A model generated the notes under the pieces. That model did no database searches. It was not told the origin of the DNA and was given only the letters and a program-made list of their open reading frames with translations. Positions 62,077-64,000 of a stretch of 64,000 nucleotides of DNA are shown piece after piece. How positions within the stretch are numbered: position 1 is the stretch's first letter; each line of letters begins with the position of its first letter. The translations under genes and the position numbers were made by a program. Location of the stretch: assembly GCF_900637055.1 (NCBI RefSeq), contig NZ_LR134338.1:6287501-6351500 (forward strand), read 5' to 3'. Origin of the DNA: Brevibacillus brevis. Lineage in GTDB: Bacteria > Bacillota > Bacilli > Brevibacillales > Brevibacillaceae.

Positions 62077-64000
62077 ATGGCCCTTATTTATTCTTTCGTA
62101 AAAACGATCCTGATGCTGTGGTTTCGCCCTCGTGTGCTTGGACTCTCCAAAATTGACTTGTCGAAGCCATCTCTTATCACTCCCAATCACGTCTCCTTGC
62201 TAGATGCCGTACTCTTGTCGTTTTGCTTGCCAAAAGAAGCGACCTTTGTCGTCAACACGGAGATCGCCAAGCGGTTTGCGTTTTTCCTCCGCTTCCGCAA
62301 GCATATCGCGATCGATCCACTCAATCCGTACTCCATCCGTCACATGCTTCGCGTCCTCCGCAACGGACAGACGCTGGTGATTTTCCCAGAAGGTCGGATC
62401 ACGACGACGGGCGGCATCATGAAAATCTACAGCGGTGTCGGCTATCTCGCTCTACGCACTGGCGTAACGGTTTACCCGATCATCATTAATGGCCTGGAAC
62501 GTTCGATCTTCTCGTATTTGAAAGGAAAGCTGAAGCTCTCCTGGTTCCCAGATGTAACCATGACAGTAGGCACTCCGTTCACCATCGAGCGCGATCAGAA
62601 CCTGTCGATGCGCGAACAAAAAGCCACGGCCAATGATCGTATCCTGCGTATTCTCCAAGAAGGCTTGTTCGAGAGCCGGATGAAGCAAAACGTGAATCTG
62701 TTTGATGAAGTTCTCGAAGCAGCACGCCTGAATGGTGCAAAAATGGAGATCGCCAAGGATCTGACGTCCGCGATCGACTACAAGACCTTGTTAATCGGCA
62801 GCTACTTACTCGGCAACAAATTGCAGCCAATGCTCTTGGGAAAACCGGTCGTCGGTGTATTCCTTCCCAATTCAGTAGGTCATCTCGTAACGTTGCTATC
62901 GTTGTTCCGCATCGGAGCCACTCCAGCCATCCTGAACTTTTCGCTTGGCATTCGTTCCTTGCTGGATTGCTGTGAGACTGCCCATATCGATACGATCCTG
63001 ACGTCGCGTGTATTCATTGAAAAAGGGAAGCTGGAGCACATCATCGCAGGTCTTTCACCCAGCATGAAAATTGTTTATCTCGAGGATTTGAAAGCATCCG
63101 CGACTGCTTTTGACAAAGTGTCCGCACTCTTCTCTTATTTGCGGAAGAAAAAGGCTTCTGCGACTAGCAACGAGCTGATCCTCTTCACCTCCGGCAGTGA
63201 GAGCAAGCCAAAAGGTGTCATCCTGACGCATACGAATCTGTACGCGAATATTCAACAAGTGACCAGTGTGATTGACATTACGAGTCGCGACAAGTTTTTC
63301 AATGCCCTGCCTATGTTCCATAGCTTCGGTCTTACTGCAGGAACACTCTTGCCGGTAGTGAAAGGCATCCCGGTTTATCTGTATCCAAGTCCGTTGCATT
63401 ACAAGGCGATTTCAGAATTGGTCTATGATCAAAACGCAACGATCCTCTTCGGAACCTCGACCTTTATGGCTGGTTACGGACGTATGGCCCATCCTTACAA
63501 CTTCTACTCCTTGCGCTATGTATTTGCAGGAGCAGAAAAACTGAAAGACGATGTGCGCAAGCTGTGGATGGAAAAGTTCGGTGTGCGGATTTTTGAAGGC
63601 TATGGGGCAACGGAAACAGCTCCGATCCTGTCGCTAAACACCCCGCTGGCTAACAAACCAGGAACCGTCGGTCGTTTGATGCCTGGGATGACCGCCAAGC
63701 TGGAACCAGTCGAAGGAATCGAGGCTGGCGGAGAGCTGTTGGTGAAGGGTCCAAACGTCATGAAGGGTTATATGATTCACGGAAAAGGCTTTGTACCGGC
63801 TGAGGAATGGTACCACACAGGTGATTTGGTTACAGCTGACAAGGACGGCTTTTTCAGCATCCAATCCCGCCTGAAGCGCTTCGCCAAAATCGGCGGCGAG
63901 ATGGTTTCGCTCAATCTGGTTGAAGAACTGGCTATGCAATGCTTCGGACACTCCGGTTTTGCTGCGATCACAGTGAATGATCCGCGAAAAGGTGAGCGTG
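62077..64000 (+). CDS. Acyltransferase/acyl-ACP synthetase (Aas-like), 3' end outside window
   Basis: The frame is open from ATG 62077 (AAAGGTG upstream) to the window edge, over 640 codons. Residues 1-210 form a PlsC-type acyltransferase with NHVSLLDA (the NHxxxxD motif) and FPEGRITTTGG. From about 225 an AMP-dependent ligase follows: LILFTSGSESKPKGVILTHTNL, MFHSFGLTAGTLLP, EGYGATETAPILS, WYHTGDLVTADKDGFFSI and RLKRFAKIGGEMVSL. The fusion matches bacterial Aas, which re-acylates lysophospholipid. No MFS (LplT-like) part is present in the visible segment. Confidence 0.9.
   Translation, partial: MALIYSFVKTILMLWFRPRVLGLSKIDLSKPSLITPNHVSLLDAVLLSFCLPKEATFVVNTEIAKRFAFFLRFRKHIAIDPLNPYSIRHMLRVLRNGQTLVIFPEGRITTTGGIMKIYSGVGYLALRTGVTVYPIIINGLERSIFSYLKGKLKLSWFPDVTMTVGTPFTIERDQNLSMREQKATANDRILRILQEGLFESRMKQNVNLFDEVLEAARLNGAKMEIAKDLTSAIDYKTLLIGSYLLGNKLQPMLLGKPVVGVFLPNSVGHLVTLLSLFRIGATPAILNFSLGIRSLLDCCETAHIDTILTSRVFIEKGKLEHIIAGLSPSMKIVYLEDLKASATAFDKVSALFSYLRKKKASATSNELILFTSGSESKPKGVILTHTNLYANIQQVTSVIDITSRDKFFNALPMFHSFGLTAGTLLPVVKGIPVYLYPSPLHYKAISELVYDQNATILFGTSTFMAGYGRMAHPYNFYSLRYVFAGAEKLKDDVRKLWMEKFGVRIFEGYGATETAPILSLNTPLANKPGTVGRLMPGMTAKLEPVEGIEAGGELLVKGPNVMKGYMIHGKGFVPAEEWYHTGDLVTADKDGFFSIQSRLKRFAKIGGEMVSLNLVEELAMQCFGHSGFAAITVNDPRKGER

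Overview
The window reads as chromosomal DNA of a low-to-mid GC, endospore-former-type Firmicute of the Paenibacillaceae, most likely Brevibacillus. That placement is an inference from Gram-positive ribosome binding sites, CcpA-type cre sites, PRD-type PTS regulators, DEAD-box helicases and gene content; no rRNA or tRNA gene is present to fix it. It is an ordinary chromosomal region rich in catabolic operons. I saw no insertion sequence, prophage or CRISPR array.

Layout. (1) 1-1262: the 5' part of an XRE-HTH/TPR regulator running off the left edge, with a perfect dyad in its promoter, followed by a roughly 200-bp inverted-repeat element of unknown nature. (2) 1640-14614: a 15-gene ethanolamine-utilization (eut) microcompartment operon on the minus strand, in transcription order eutL, eutK-like, eutE, eutM, pduL, a eut protein of unknown function, eutN, eutS, eutP, eutW, eutV, eutA, eutB, eutC, mdh. 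Its leader has a SigA-type promoter with a cre site over the -35, and two EutV-type antitermination sites can be read, one in front of the whole operon and one in front of eutA. (3) 14649-17640: a repeat-containing secreted protein and an OmpR/HisKA two-component system sharing a 21-bp upstream motif. (4) 17639-20018: a divergent LysR regulator and YeiH-family transporter, then a sulfatase remnant. (5) 20000-27344: a mannitol PTS operon (mtlA, mtlR, mtlF, mtlD) that also carries ptsI and ptsH. (6) 27421-34592: a small secreted peptide, a DEAD-box helicase with a leader attenuator, a PheC-like solute-binding protein, a chemoreceptor behind a c-di-GMP-I riboswitch, and fhs.

(7) 34598-44155: a seven-gene hydroxy-acid operon (tartrate/D-malate dehydrogenase, aldehyde dehydrogenase, SDR, TRAP transporter, FAD-linked 2-hydroxyacid dehydrogenase) behind a sigma-54 promoter with an enhancer-like dyad, and its candidate sigma-54 activator. 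(8) 44261-46292: an aldehyde dehydrogenase plus DUF779 pair, also with a sigma-54 promoter and two tandem enhancer sites. (9) 46350-51555: a second helicase, a methyltransferase and a second two-component system. (10) 51621-59734: a beta-glucoside/chitobiose PTS operon with a near-perfect sigma-54 promoter, a LevR-type activator, a ChbG deacetylase and a second HPr. (11) 59934-64000: a sensor kinase interrupted by an in-frame amber codon, its NarL-type response regulator, and the 5' part of an acyltransferase/acyl-ACP synthetase (Aas) gene that runs off the right edge.

The common theme is substrate-gated carbon use. Three sigma-54 promoters, two attenuators under an ANTAR regulator, cre sites and two HPr genes tie these operons to PTS and CcpA control.
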